Source: a virus. From it: DNA of 57,122 nucleotides. The DNA is taken from positions 1 through 57,122 of the IMG/VR virus record IMGVR_UViG_3300005537_000315; one strand, written 5' to 3'. The notes beneath the pieces were generated by a model, which was given only the letters and a program-made list of their open reading frames with translations, had not been told where the DNA came from and made no database searches. Each line of letters starts with the position of its first letter. Positions within the stretch are counted from its first letter, which is position 1. Below are positions 8,388-17,091 of the stretch, piece after piece. Both the position numbers and the translations under genes were made by a program.

Positions 8388-9775
8388 TTCGCACCGATCA
8401 CGTCGTTGATGTATTTCACGAGACCCTTGTCGCTGTTGCGCTCGCGGAAAGACTTCATCCCTTCGAAGAATTCATCCCAGTCTTCCACGGTCATTTGCTG
8501 CGTCGGTTTGCCTGCCATGCGCTCAGCGTAGACGCGCAATTTTGCGCTCGGGCCACCAACGCCTGGGCTGGGCACCATGCCAGCACCAGGGAGGATAACG
8601 TTCGAGTATTCGCGCAAACGCTCGCGGTACAAAGTCTCTTGTTCCTTAGACGGCTTGCCGGGAAAATCGGTTACAGGCGCTGGCTGCGGCGGCGCGAGAA
8701 TCGGTTGATGCGGCGTAGGCGGTGCTGGGAGAGTCATTGTCATGTGTTCTGGGTGCGGCACGGCGGTTACCACAGAAGCTAACGGTAACGCAACAGGATT
8801 TACTTGCGTTGGCACAGCAGGATTTGCTTGTACTGATACAACAGGATTCGCTTGTTTAGACTCACAAACCAAAGCGCTGTTAATCATCCTGTGCACGCTG
8901 AGAGGCAAGCCGCAGTCGATGCACTTGACTGGGGGCGTCGGCTCGACTTCAACGAGCGCGGGGATTTCAACGTTTGCTGAAACCTGCTCTGGGGCTGAAA
9001 TGTCGACGGTGTTCTTCTTGCGTGCGCGTCGCTTCTTAGGCTCTGCGGGAGCCTCTGAAGGACTAGGCAAAGCAGGTAAGGTCTCAGGTGCTATCGACAG
9101 CGGTGCGAGGCTAGGAGCCACGCTGGGCTGCACAGTGGCGGCCTCTAGGGCCTTACGGCTAATCTCAGCGGCTTCGGCTTGGGCCTGGGCGATACTGTCG
9201 GCGGCGACGCGCTCCTTCGGGTCTACCATCTTGCCGGGGGCTGTGCTAGGCGTCGGTAGGCTCGGAGTGAATATCGGGGCCGGGGCCACGGCGGCCAAAT
9301 CGGCAGGGCTGGCTTTGACTTCCACGGGGTCGGTCACTTCAGTGTAGTCGAGGATGCCTAGGCCGCAAAACTTGAGAGTCAAGCGCCTGCCAGCGCGAGT
9401 CTCGGCAGTCGACACAGCGGCGGCCAGTTTCTCGCCTTTAAGACCTTCAGTCGAATGCGCTCCTACGGCGATCTCTTCGCGACCAGTCGCGTCCTTGCCC
9501 TTAGCCGTGAACGAAACGTAGCCTGGGCCGTCGTGTTGCGCCATTTCCGTGATGCTAATCTTACGACGGTCACGCAGAACGTCCGTGGTTCCGCGACGTG
9601 CGTATAGCTGGCGGCGACGGAGACTCGTGTCGGGGTCCGTCATCCACAATACATCGAACCAGTTCATCGACGGATCGAGGCCGAAATATGCCGAAACGTC
9701 GACCTTGTATTTTTCGATGGTAGCGTCGTCCAAGCCTTCGAGATTGTAAATGATCTTAAACGTAGTTGTGCTCAT
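8384..9775 (-). CDS. Single-strand annealing protein candidate (RecT/Rad52-like)
   Basis: 463 residues from the ATG at 9775, preceded by GGAGA at good spacing. Residues 75-165 contain ISITEMAQHDGPGYVSFTAK and AAVSTAETRAGRRLTLKFCG followed by LGILDYTEV. The TRAxRRxTLxxCGLG pattern matches phage proteins annotated as RecT/Rad52-type annealing proteins. The next 200 residues are Pro/Ala-rich and disordered, with a zinc-like CIDCGLPLSVH knuckle around residue 292. The partner exonuclease candidate is at 3717-4919. The family call is from memory of the motif, so moderate. A TTGACA -35 lies upstream. Confidence 0.55.
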   Translation of the reverse strand: MSTTTFKIIYNLEGLDDATIEKYKVDVSAYFGLDPSMNWFDVLWMTDPDTSLRRRQLYARRGTTDVLRDRRKISITEMAQHDGPGYVSFTAKGKDATGREEIAVGAHSTEGLKGEKLAAAVSTAETRAGRRLTLKFCGLGILDYTEVTDPVEVKASPADLAAVAPAPIFTPSLPTPSTAPGKMVDPKERVAADSIAQAQAEAAEISRKALEAATVQPSVAPSLAPLSIAPETLPALPSPSEAPAEPKKRRARKKNTVDISAPEQVSANVEIPALVEVEPTPPVKCIDCGLPLSVHRMINSALVCESKQANPVVSVQANPAVPTQVNPVALPLASVVTAVPHPEHMTMTLPAPPTPHQPILAPPQPAPVTDFPGKPSKEQETLYRERLREYSNVILPGAGMVPSPGVGGPSAKLRVYAERMAGKPTQQMTVEDWDEFFEGMKSFRERNSDKGLVKYINDVIGAK

Positions 9776-9783
9776 GGTTCTCC

Positions 9784-9812
9784 ACCCTATCATACTTTCG
9801 GATTTCTGTCAA
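9784..9812 (-). promoter_or_regulatory. Candidate sigma70-like promoter for the annealing-protein gene
   Basis: TTGACA at 9807-9812 and a weak TAGGGT -10 at 9784-9789, 17 bp apart, directly upstream of the 9775 start. A TATGAT at 9790-9795 is nearer to consensus but badly spaced. Confidence 0.45.
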
Positions 9813-10261
9813 GAGGGTAATATCGAAACCCCTCTAAATTCAACTATCGGCGCAACGTCCGAGATCGGCTGTACCATTCTACGACGCTTCCACCGAGGAG
9901 CAAGACTAAATACGGCAGGTCTCATCGTTTGTTCCACCACGACGTCACCATTCTCTCCTGCACGATGTGCTAAAAAGCCTTCCATACGAGCGCGTTTCGC
10001 CATAAGCTGTAGCTGAACCTCTTCAGGAACTTTGGAGAAAAAGTTCGGATGCAACATCATCCGCGCTAAGCGATTAAGCGATTTCTTAGCGTCCCGGCGA
10101 TTGTATGCGTTGCCGATGTGCCAGCCTTCACAATATTTACACGGATACGCGTTGATCTTGGCGTAAGGATTTTTAAACTGCATCCTCCACGCCGACATTA
10201 GCGCCGCGTATGACGTGTCGCACCGCACTTTACGACGACAGTTTTCAAGACTCCCGCTCAT
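9809..10261 (-). CDS. Hypothetical protein with CxxC motif
   Basis: 150 residues, basic. AYPCKYCEGWHIGNAYN (about residues 39-55) matches a short Cys-His motif seen in many small phage proteins. The rest is helical and charged. It overlaps the 73-residue gene upstream by 17 bases. The family function is unknown. Confidence 0.65.
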   Translation of the reverse strand: MSGSLENCRRKVRCDTSYAALMSAWRMQFKNPYAKINAYPCKYCEGWHIGNAYNRRDAKKSLNRLARMMLHPNFFSKVPEEVQLQLMAKRARMEGFLAHRAGENGDVVVEQTMRPAVFSLAPRWKRRRMVQPISDVAPIVEFRGVSILPS

Positions 10262-10466
10262 TCTGTTTTTTCCTAATGTCGTCCATCATCACCTTCACCG
10301 TTTCATACGGAGTTTGGCGAATCATTTCCGTTTCCCAATGCATGAATCTATCGATCTCTTCTTGAGTAAAAAGATCGAATTTCTTGATGTCCTCATCCGT
10401 AAGTTCAACCTCGGCGGGTTGTGCGCCGAAAGCAATCCTCGGGTCTGTTCCGCCATTGTTGTTCAT
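10245..10466 (-). CDS. Small acidic hypothetical protein
   Basis: 73 residues, Asp/Glu-rich and probably helical (LTDEDIKKFDLFTQEEIDRF). It overlaps the HNH gene upstream by four bases and the next gene by 17. No family recognised. Confidence 0.6.
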   Translation of the reverse strand: MNNNGGTDPRIAFGAQPAEVELTDEDIKKFDLFTQEEIDRFMHWETEMIRQTPYETVKVMMDDIRKKQNERES

Positions 10467-10903
10467 TTGTTCCTCGTTATCTTGCTTATGTCTCTACGAA
10501 GTTTAGGATTGTGCGGACAATACCCATGAAATCCTAAAGACATATTGCAATTATAGCAGGCGGGCTGATATCGCTTAGGAAATTTCTGTTTAACAATCAG
10601 ACGATAAAGAGAGCCTGAATTCAATTTTTTACCGAGTCTTTTTCTCTCTTCTGCCCCATCATTTTTGACATGGTCGAATGACAGGAATTCAAAACGAGTC
10701 TCTCCACAACAAAAACACTTGTGCCCATATCCATCGAGAGCCGCCTTTTTGAGCCTACGAAGATACCCACAATATCGAGCAGCACAATCTACACACGTCA
10801 GCTTACCTTTGCGATTTGCTGGCTGAACACCGCACATTGAACACAGTCCTGCTTTTTTCCAGCGTCGACGAATTTCTTTCTGGTATTCTTTGCTTGATGA
10901 CAT
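10463..10903 (-). CDS. HNH endonuclease (free-standing)
   Basis: 146 residues. Zinc knuckle CSMCGVQPANRKGKLTCVDC (residues 21-40), then CFCCGETRFEFLSFDHVKND (about 63-82, carrying the catalytic-site histidine) and ACYNCNMSLGFHGYCPH (about 115-131). The C-terminal CNMSLG..GYCPH block is shared with the plus-strand HNH at 41368-41793, so the two are paralogues. It lies next to the polymerase C-terminal gene, one base away, consistent with homing into replication genes. Confidence 0.85.
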   Translation of the reverse strand: MSSSKEYQKEIRRRWKKAGLCSMCGVQPANRKGKLTCVDCAARYCGYLRRLKKAALDGYGHKCFCCGETRFEFLSFDHVKNDGAEERKRLGKKLNSGSLYRLIVKQKFPKRYQPACYNCNMSLGFHGYCPHNPKLRRDISKITRNK

Positions 10904-10904
10904 A

Positions 10905-11999
10905 CTATTTCCTGTAAAACGACCCTTCGAATCCGTCCGCTCCTAAAAGCAGCCCCGGTGCCCAATCAATGGGCGTGCTCATAATCTCGATCATTTCTTC
11001 TAGACCAAGACTAAACGGGTCTTTTGGCGTCAGCGTGATCCCTTCGTCGTGAACGTGGCCCACGCACGGCATATCACGCTCTTCGAAGTCCAGCAGCTTG
11101 ACAGCTAGAACGTCTCTCGCGAACCCTTGGACAATATTCTCGAAAATCTTTCCCCCATGAGTGTCGACGACGTCCCAATCTCCTTTCAAGTTCTCTTGGT
11201 GGTAATGCAGCGCTGGACGAGAAACGGGATTGCCATCCTTGTTTGTCCACGGCATTTCTTTTTCCGCGACGAACGCGTCCATATAGTGCAGCTTGCGTCC
11301 GCTCGGCAAGTGAATGCGCATCATCGGCTGACGACCTGCGATATTCAAACGGTCGATTAAAATACACCCGTTGGGACCGACGCGACGCTTTGTGTTCACC
11401 GCTTCGGGCTGCATCACGTCCAGCACGGCCTCTTCTAGCTGAACCCAGATTCCTTTCGGCTCACCGTTATATCCGTTGCCGCAGATTTCTCCGTACGATT
11501 TGCGAAAGACGTCGGTGACCATGTGGGCGTCTTTCATTTCCATATCGACGCCTTGACCGTAAGCAAATCCCCACAAGCCTGTTCTGATGCGGTCGTAAAT
11601 TCTCGGGCACGCGCATTTTGGCGATTTCTTTTTGGCCTCGGAGCACCCCTCTGCGTGCTCGACGTATGATGCCGTCCCGTTGCCCCATCCGCCGCCGCCC
11701 ATACGATAAATCGATCCCAACACGCCAATCTTTCCAAACTGGCGCTTGATTTTTGCTTCGGCCTTCGCCTGTTTCCCGTTAACGCCTTCTTTGTCAAGAA
11801 ACAGTCTTTCGTACGTGTACTGCGGATAAATCTTCGTTGCAAACGCGATGTATGAATCCTTCCCGTTACGACGGTACTTTCCCAAAGGATCGGTGTATGG
11901 ACGAAACACTTCGTGCAGCGAATGGCACTGAGCCACATAGGCTCCGACCCTGGTTTCGATTGCGTTCAGGTCGCATACGTTTAGGCGTTGCTCAGTCAT
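10905..11999 (-). CDS. Family A DNA polymerase, C-terminal part (motifs A, B, C)
   Basis: 364 residues. Motif A is at the very start (VCDLNAIETRVGAYVAQC, Asp metal ligand). Motif B is around KAEAKIKRQFGKIGVLGSIYRMGG, and motif C is GHVHDEG near residue 318 (second catalytic Asp). It holds palm and fingers but no thumb or exonuclease, which are encoded at 12549-13790. An HNH gene sits between the two parts and its stop overlaps this ATG. A Cys cluster (CSEAKKKSPKCAC) is an insertion. Probably both chains assemble into one enzyme. The first residues MTEQ may be derived from the insertion. Confidence 0.9.
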   Translation of the reverse strand: MTEQRLNVCDLNAIETRVGAYVAQCHSLHEVFRPYTDPLGKYRRNGKDSYIAFATKIYPQYTYERLFLDKEGVNGKQAKAEAKIKRQFGKIGVLGSIYRMGGGGWGNGTASYVEHAEGCSEAKKKSPKCACPRIYDRIRTGLWGFAYGQGVDMEMKDAHMVTDVFRKSYGEICGNGYNGEPKGIWVQLEEAVLDVMQPEAVNTKRRVGPNGCILIDRLNIAGRQPMMRIHLPSGRKLHYMDAFVAEKEMPWTNKDGNPVSRPALHYHQENLKGDWDVVDTHGGKIFENIVQGFARDVLAVKLLDFEERDMPCVGHVHDEGITLTPKDPFSLGLEEMIEIMSTPIDWAPGLLLGADGFEGSFYRK

Positions 12000-12556
12000 A
12001 AACAGATCCTTTTGAGAAAGTCGCTAACTAACTTATCGCACGTTTCGGGAAAAAAGTTTTTAAAGAAGCGCAATCGTTGCCCTGGAGTGAGCTTCGAGAT
12101 CATGCCTTCCGCATGATTGCACGACGGATGACAAAAACCAAAAACGTAGCCTGTCTTGTGATCGTGATGAAGATGTGGGGTTCTCTTTGTTTTCCAGTCC
12201 AGCACTCCTCCGCAACCTACACAGAACTTACTCGTTTTCATAAGATGCAAAAGTTTTTCCGGTGATATGTTCGGTATAACGTGCCCTCTTCGCTTTGCCT
12301 GTGTGTTAAACAACAGCAGCCTATTTTTCGCGAAACTAAAAGGCAAACATTTAAAACACCACACGCGACGAATGCCGTGTGCGCAAATGCTGCCGCCACC
12401 GCAGTCTTTGCATCCGCTTCTTTGCTTTTTGTGCTGGCACGTTTGGCTTCCGCCGCACTCAACGCATTGAATTTTTATTTTCTTATGTTCACAAGTTGCA
12501 GAGCCGCCACATTCGACACAGCGGCTCTTTCTTCTACCGTGCTTGCATTCACTCAT
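11996..12556 (-). CDS. HNH endonuclease inserted within the DNA polymerase gene
   Basis: 186 residues from the ATG at 12556 (MSECKHGRRKSRC), with GGGAG upstream. Tandem knuckles CxxCGGSxTCxHKK repeat three times, a nucleic-acid-binding array. The nuclease core is CVGCGGVLDWKTKRTPHLHH followed by DHKTGYVFGFCHPSCNHA. It overlaps the polymerase N-terminal gene by 8 bases and the C-terminal gene by 4, so there is no room for an intron. This is intronless homing that splits the host gene, as known for MobE-type insertions in T4-like phages. Confidence 0.9.
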   Translation of the reverse strand: MSECKHGRRKSRCVECGGSATCEHKKIKIQCVECGGSQTCQHKKQRSGCKDCGGGSICAHGIRRVWCFKCLPFSFAKNRLLLFNTQAKRRGHVIPNISPEKLLHLMKTSKFCVGCGGVLDWKTKRTPHLHHDHKTGYVFGFCHPSCNHAEGMISKLTPGQRLRFFKNFFPETCDKLVSDFLKRICL

Positions 12557-13790
12557 GCTGTGCACTCCCAGGAGCGACGAAAACCGTTCTGATTACAGAT
12601 TTAATCACTTCAAGAACGTTTCCATACTTTTCAACAATTCCTTGGTAGTCTCTTCTGTAAATCAATCTGCGTGCATCTTTAAGGGTGTCTATGTCTTCAA
12701 AATCAGCGCCTTTAACCTTTTTTGGTTGAGAAGGCCGAGGCATATTGTGCAATTGAACGGATGATCCTGACCATCGTCCGCATCTACTGCTGCCTAGATA
12801 TATAAATTGATTTCTTAAACGCCCATCGGGACATAAATGTCTCTTTACGGCATCAAGTTTGGTGTAGCTGGTTGATCCAGCCGACAACCTCTCTTCTAGA
12901 ACCGCTCGGCATTCCGGTGTCATCGTGTACTGTATGTCGCCTAGAGCGGCTTCGACGAACGCTTTATTCAGCGTGTTGTACGGATAACCACGACTGCGTA
13001 CCCACGGTAATAGTTGATCACGAGAGTTTGAATTTTCCAAACCTGTGATGGCGTTTTGTTTTTCTAACGCGATACGTTTCGCTTCCGTCGCGATCCACAA
13101 CGCGGCTTCGACAAACTCAAGATCAACAGGCATGCCTCGATCATTAACGTTTTGATCGAACAACCACACGCGACGCTCAAAATCAGACATCGGCCACGCT
13201 TGCAGAATTTCTTCGCGGCGAAGCAGTTCTTCCTCGGCATCCACGTCTCGCATGCAATACGCGCCAAATTGCGACCACTCCGCAGGATGAGAATTCCAAT
13301 CGTTGAAATATGTGCGAGGGTCGGGATTTTTCTTGGTTTTCTTTTCGACTATGGGTTCACAGAAGAGATTAATGAGGGCTGCGCCGCGCTTATCTTTGGC
13401 TAGGTGCACGGGAACGTCTAGGATAGAGCACATCGACTCCAAGTCAGGAGGCAAGCACAAATAGCGGCCCGCCACCTGGGGGTCGATGAATCTATCCGGG
13501 GCAATCTTTTTGCCTAGCTGAAACCATAGAACATAGCGCTCGAACGCGCTGTTAAACGCTTCGATCTGCACGTTCGGATCGTCCAGAGCGTCGTTAAGGT
13601 CTTTAGGCATCGGGCCTTCATGCGGCATCCACAAACGACGACACGGCCCTGTGTCGCCTGGGAGTTTGTAGCCCTGCATCAAAACCGAGGTGGTCGGGTG
13701 CGTCATATAATTAAATAAGCCGACACCCGTGCTGCCGCCGATTAAGACGTGGCTACGTGTTTCGAAGTCCGTTTTAAGAACTTGAGTCAT
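12549..13790 (-). CDS. Family A DNA polymerase, N-terminal part (3'-5' exonuclease and thumb)
   Basis: 413 residues. The N-terminus KTDFETRS is exonuclease motif I (DxE), EAFNSAFERYVL resembles motif II, and YCMRDVDAEEEL carries the YxxxD motif III. Then come the thumb and palm start, with LGSSRCGRWSGSSVQLHNMP (the RxxSxxPNxQN-like stretch of Pol I) and VIKSVIRTVFVAPGSAQHE at the end. In uninterrupted polymerases FxAPxG is followed at once by motif A, which here begins the separate gene at 10905-11999. Its start overlaps the primase gene by 17 bases. Confidence 0.9.
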   Translation of the reverse strand: MTQVLKTDFETRSHVLIGGSTGVGLFNYMTHPTTSVLMQGYKLPGDTGPCRRLWMPHEGPMPKDLNDALDDPNVQIEAFNSAFERYVLWFQLGKKIAPDRFIDPQVAGRYLCLPPDLESMCSILDVPVHLAKDKRGAALINLFCEPIVEKKTKKNPDPRTYFNDWNSHPAEWSQFGAYCMRDVDAEEELLRREEILQAWPMSDFERRVWLFDQNVNDRGMPVDLEFVEAALWIATEAKRIALEKQNAITGLENSNSRDQLLPWVRSRGYPYNTLNKAFVEAALGDIQYTMTPECRAVLEERLSAGSTSYTKLDAVKRHLCPDGRLRNQFIYLGSSRCGRWSGSSVQLHNMPRPSQPKKVKGADFEDIDTLKDARRLIYRRDYQGIVEKYGNVLEVIKSVIRTVFVAPGSAQHE

Positions 13791-15852
13791 CCGATTCCAT
13801 TCTGATCAAAATCTGTACTCTGCGCGGGTCTGTTCTGCCGCCCGTGCCTAGCACTCGAACGATACCCGCTTTCTGCAACCCGTAAAACGCCTGACTCCAA
13901 GCCGTTGTGCCCTCGCGATCAGCGTGGCACACGCGCTTCAACTCACGTTCAAGCAGTTCACCTTTCTTCATTTCTAGTGCCTGTCGGATTCGTAATTGTA
14001 GCGCAGCTTCTCGATTCTTGGCATCGTAAGTTCTTAGAAACTGCTTGACCTTGATCTCGTAACGAACGATATCGCAGCCACGGTCTATACACTCGTCGTC
14101 AATAATCGATATTCCCAAGTCTACGGCGATAGCCAAAGCCCACTTAACGGCGCGGCTAACATAGCGATCTCCGAGAGGCACCAACGCTTGTAGCTTCGTA
14201 TTGTTCCAGTTTTCTACTTCGAACACGCCTTGCTGAATTGCGCGGTCGATCAACTGTCGAGTCTGCGTAGCATTTTCGAAAATATTTACTTCCTCTTTTA
14301 TTCTACGCTCAGGGAGAACCTCGGGTTCAAGAAGAAACATAGTACGGTCGTTCAAGCCCGTATCATTGCCGTTCAGTCGAGACCACAGGTCTTGAAATGT
14401 CTCAGTCGTACAGCAAGTGATCAAACTTACGCAGTACGACCCTGGATCAAGCGAAAACTTTTCTTTCGCGTGCTTCACCGAGTTTCCAAATTTTTTCGAT
14501 TCATACAAAGTCAACAACTGAGACGATAACGTGCTTCCATCAACGCCAGCCTTCTTAATCAACTGCGAAAGTTCATCGTAAAAAATCAAGGCGTTTTTGC
14601 AGTTTGTTCTCTGCATATCGATGCCCAGACCTTCCGCAGAGCCGGGTGTCCACACGATAGTCTTGCCGTCTGCGGTCTTCAAGCCGCCGTCGTGAGACAA
14701 GCAGCCGATGTAATTGAAGTAGCTCATCGCGTCTTCCACGCACGATGATTTGTTTGTCAAACCGCGCTTTCCGATCACGACTAGATACTGGCTCATGTTC
14801 AAGGCTTTTTGCGCAAACTGCCCTTTCAGTTGAACCTTGGTGCCAAGATAGTTCGACATCGTCGCCATCGCAGGCAGCCACATGAAATAATCGATGCGGC
14901 TGTTGTGCTTGCAAACAGGCTTTACTAAATTCTCGTACAGCGACGTGTTTGAGAAAACGTAAGTCGGAAACTGCGGATACTCCGCGTCTTCGAAAACAGG
15001 AACTTCGATGTCTTCCGCAGCCGAGACAATGTTTTCATCTGGGCGCTGATTCAATTGCAGCGCCATCGACGCGGCTGGATTCGGCTCGTAGCGCTCAAAC
15101 GAACGTGCTACTTGACGAACTTTTGTTTCGTCGATTGGCGGCTCGCAATTCGCGTGTACCAACCCAATGAGTGTTTGTTCGAGAGTAGGAATATCCATTC
15201 CCATCTCGCGCAGACGACCTGCTTGCGAAACCAGCCAACCATGAATGTATCCATGTGGCACTAGACCGCGTTCGCTTCTCGGCTCAGCACCGCCTTTGGC
15301 TACCACGGGTTTTTTCTCGGTGCGCTGGTCTATCAACCACTGCACAAACCAATCCGGCGCGTGCACAGGAGCCACGCCAGGAGTCAAGCAAACGTACGGC
15401 TGCCCAGAGTCTGGATGGATCGATCCCGCAGCCACGACGTATTGATTACGAACGCGGACAGAAAAGTCGCCGCCGCGCACATAGGTCTGGGGCAGATTGC
15501 CCATCTCAAGAGCGAGCGGCGTGTTGCGAAAGTAAACGTGTCCGCGCCCCATGCGTGAACGCACGAGATACGTCTTTACTTCACCTAGCAGATTGTGCCC
15601 CGTGTCGGCCTGGATGCGGTCAAACACACGAGGGTCGTCGGCTTCAAAAAAGAATATGCCGTCTGATGCGCCGCTCGCTACCGCACCGCAGTTAATGTCG
15701 CCGTACATTCGATCCCAGATTTCAATTTGTTGTGGGTCGGTGGTCGCAGAGGTGGGCCAGTCTGGAAGGAATGCGGCCTTCGAGTTTGCTCTGATAGGAG
15801 TGACAGGAATACCTAAAGCCGCTGTCGGAAGCGCTATGTCGCGAAAACTCAT
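13774..15852 (-). CDS. Primase-polymerase / helicase-like replication protein
   Basis: 692 residues from the ATG at 15852 (MSFRDIALPTAALGIPVTPI), preceded by AAGGGGAA. Residues 1-190 are the prim-pol (AEP) domain: PVTPIRANSKAAFLPDWP, FFFEADDP (metal-binding acidic pair), VYFRNTPL, RVRNQYVVAAGSIHP. The C-terminal half resembles DUF3987-type helicase domains: VVIGKRGLTNKSS near residue 360 is a Walker-A-like loop, ALIFYDELSQLIKK is Walker B, and SLITCCTTE follows. It probably primes and unwinds DNA for the split polymerase downstream. It has its own promoter. Confidence 0.85.
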   Translation of the reverse strand: MSFRDIALPTAALGIPVTPIRANSKAAFLPDWPTSATTDPQQIEIWDRMYGDINCGAVASGASDGIFFFEADDPRVFDRIQADTGHNLLGEVKTYLVRSRMGRGHVYFRNTPLALEMGNLPQTYVRGGDFSVRVRNQYVVAAGSIHPDSGQPYVCLTPGVAPVHAPDWFVQWLIDQRTEKKPVVAKGGAEPRSERGLVPHGYIHGWLVSQAGRLREMGMDIPTLEQTLIGLVHANCEPPIDETKVRQVARSFERYEPNPAASMALQLNQRPDENIVSAAEDIEVPVFEDAEYPQFPTYVFSNTSLYENLVKPVCKHNSRIDYFMWLPAMATMSNYLGTKVQLKGQFAQKALNMSQYLVVIGKRGLTNKSSCVEDAMSYFNYIGCLSHDGGLKTADGKTIVWTPGSAEGLGIDMQRTNCKNALIFYDELSQLIKKAGVDGSTLSSQLLTLYESKKFGNSVKHAKEKFSLDPGSYCVSLITCCTTETFQDLWSRLNGNDTGLNDRTMFLLEPEVLPERRIKEEVNIFENATQTRQLIDRAIQQGVFEVENWNNTKLQALVPLGDRYVSRAVKWALAIAVDLGISIIDDECIDRGCDIVRYEIKVKQFLRTYDAKNREAALQLRIRQALEMKKGELLERELKRVCHADREGTTAWSQAFYGLQKAGIVRVLGTGGRTDPRRVQILIRMESDDSSS

Positions 15853-15864
15853 TGTTCCCCTTCG

Positions 15865-15893
15865 TGTATACCACGAATCGGCAAAAAAGTCAA
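15865..15893 (-). promoter_or_regulatory. Sigma70-like promoter for the primase gene
   Basis: TTGACT (15888-15893), 17 bp, TATACA (15865-15870), then the ribosome-binding site and ATG at 15852. The -35 box directly follows the hairpin at 15895-15914. Confidence 0.8.
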
Positions 15894-15914
15894 GGGGGAG
15901 TTCTCTCACTCCCC
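15883..15914 (-). terminator. Terminator-like hairpin after the SSB-like gene
   Basis: Transcript orientation: GGGGAGT, loop GAGAGA, ACTCCCC (15895-15914), followed after six bases by a run of six T. It would end the transcript of the genes upstream. The T-run overlaps the primase promoter. Confidence 0.6.
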
Positions 15915-15954
15915 AGTCACACCACTTTGAGCAGGTGTCGCTGCCGAGGGAAAA

Positions 15955-16620
15955 TTAGAAGGGACGGGTCGGGTCTGCTGGCGCTCCAAGATTGACGGTG
16001 TTACCCGCCTTGCTTTGGGCTGCCAGGAAAGCCGCGATCTGTTCCGGCGTTGGCTGCGCCACAGGTGCTGCCGCAGGTAATGTGGCGGCTGCTGCGGCTT
16101 GTGGCGTCGCGTATGTCTGAACAGGCTGGCCGTTCGGTCCTGCTACGGTCTTGGCGCGGTTCTTGAAGCGCACGTAGCCTTGCGGAACCGGAGGCGGCGC
16201 AGGCATCCCTGGAGGGATCGGGCCGATGCCGTCAACGTTGGCAAATGGATCGTTAACGTCCTTCGGGTTCGGCGCGTGAACGACGACAATGATGCTGGAA
16301 CGACCGAGAACCAATCCTTCAAGTTGCTCGGTTGAGGTGATGACTGGGGGTGCTTGCCCCAGAATCTGAGTTAGACGCTTTGGCAATTCGGCCTTCGCGC
16401 CCATGTTGGCATTCAATTGAAGAGTTGCTTCAATCGCCTTGCCGCCTTCCTTGCTGAGATACAACTGTCCGTTCAAGTGAGCCAGCACCCAGTGGAAGCG
16501 TAGACGATCTTTCGTGCCGTATTGCGTTTGCACTTGCGGCAGATCAACGACGTCCACCAACGTTGCCAAATACATTCCGGGCGCGGGGCGCTCGAATTTT
16601 GCTCCTTGTGCGATTTGCAT
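15955..16620 (-). CDS. SSB-like single-stranded DNA-binding protein candidate
   Basis: 221 residues. GMYLATLVDVVDLPQVQTQY and the following strand pattern (RLRFHWVLAHLNGQLYLSKE) resemble OB-fold phage proteins found in replication modules. The C-terminal 80 residues are Pro/Ala/Gln-rich and disordered and end in DPTRPF, reminiscent of the flexible tail of SSB proteins, although it is not strongly acidic. Position between primase and proofreading exonuclease supports a replication role. Identification is by pattern and context only. Confidence 0.5.
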   Translation of the reverse strand: MQIAQGAKFERPAPGMYLATLVDVVDLPQVQTQYGTKDRLRFHWVLAHLNGQLYLSKEGGKAIEATLQLNANMGAKAELPKRLTQILGQAPPVITSTEQLEGLVLGRSSIIVVVHAPNPKDVNDPFANVDGIGPIPPGMPAPPPVPQGYVRFKNRAKTVAGPNGQPVQTYATPQAAAAATLPAAAPVAQPTPEQIAAFLAAQSKAGNTVNLGAPADPTRPF

Positions 16621-17091
16621 TTATTTCTCCTTTTTAAGTCTTTCGACTTTTAGTTTTAGTCCTTCGACTTGTCTTTCGAGTCCTTTGATTCGGTGTTTTT
16701 GTCTCCCTAAAATCTTAATCAGTTGTTGATACGTTTGATTTCTTGGAGATGTCCACACTAAATTGCCAGGAACGAAACCTTTTTTGTGATCAATAACGTG
16801 TAGTGTACTTCCAGTTGGCCTTCTTCCTAAATTTGCTATTATCCAATCAGCACCAGCTTTTAAAGACCCGTTCTTCTTTGGATTCCAGCCATCGAAAAAA
16901 GGCATGCCTTTGTAGTTTCTGTTTTTAGGGTTTTTCTTATCAAAAATCCTATGGTAGTGTCCCTGAACCGAAGTGTGCTCTATGTTCTTTTCTCGCCATT
17001 TGGCTTTATACAGTTTTCTCTCTTCTTTGTGCTCTTCGTAATATTTACGGGCTTGTTTTCTCCTCTTAATCAGATGCCCTCTTTTAGTCAC
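16621..17091 (-). CDS. HNH endonuclease (free-standing)
   Basis: 156 residues, very basic. LHVIDHKKGFVPGNLVWTSP (about residues 98-117) is a compact HNH core with DH, a later Asn and no zinc knuckles, so it is of a different type from its neighbours. N-terminal KKRRKQARKYYEEHKEE-like basic helices and a C-terminal Leu/Lys heptad coiled coil flank it. It starts 8 bases inside the exonuclease gene end and ends one base before the SSB-like gene. Confidence 0.75.
   Translation of the reverse strand: MTKRGHLIKRRKQARKYYEEHKEERKLYKAKWREKNIEHTSVQGHYHRIFDKKNPKNRNYKGMPFFDGWNPKKNGSLKAGADWIIANLGRRPTGSTLHVIDHKKGFVPGNLVWTSPRNQTYQQLIKILGRQKHRIKGLERQVEGLKLKVERLKKEK

Noticed and set aside
10905-13790. Intein or intron in the polymerase gene
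   Set aside because: No splice-junction residues of inteins; the HNH gene overlaps both flanking genes by only a few bases, leaving no intron sequence.
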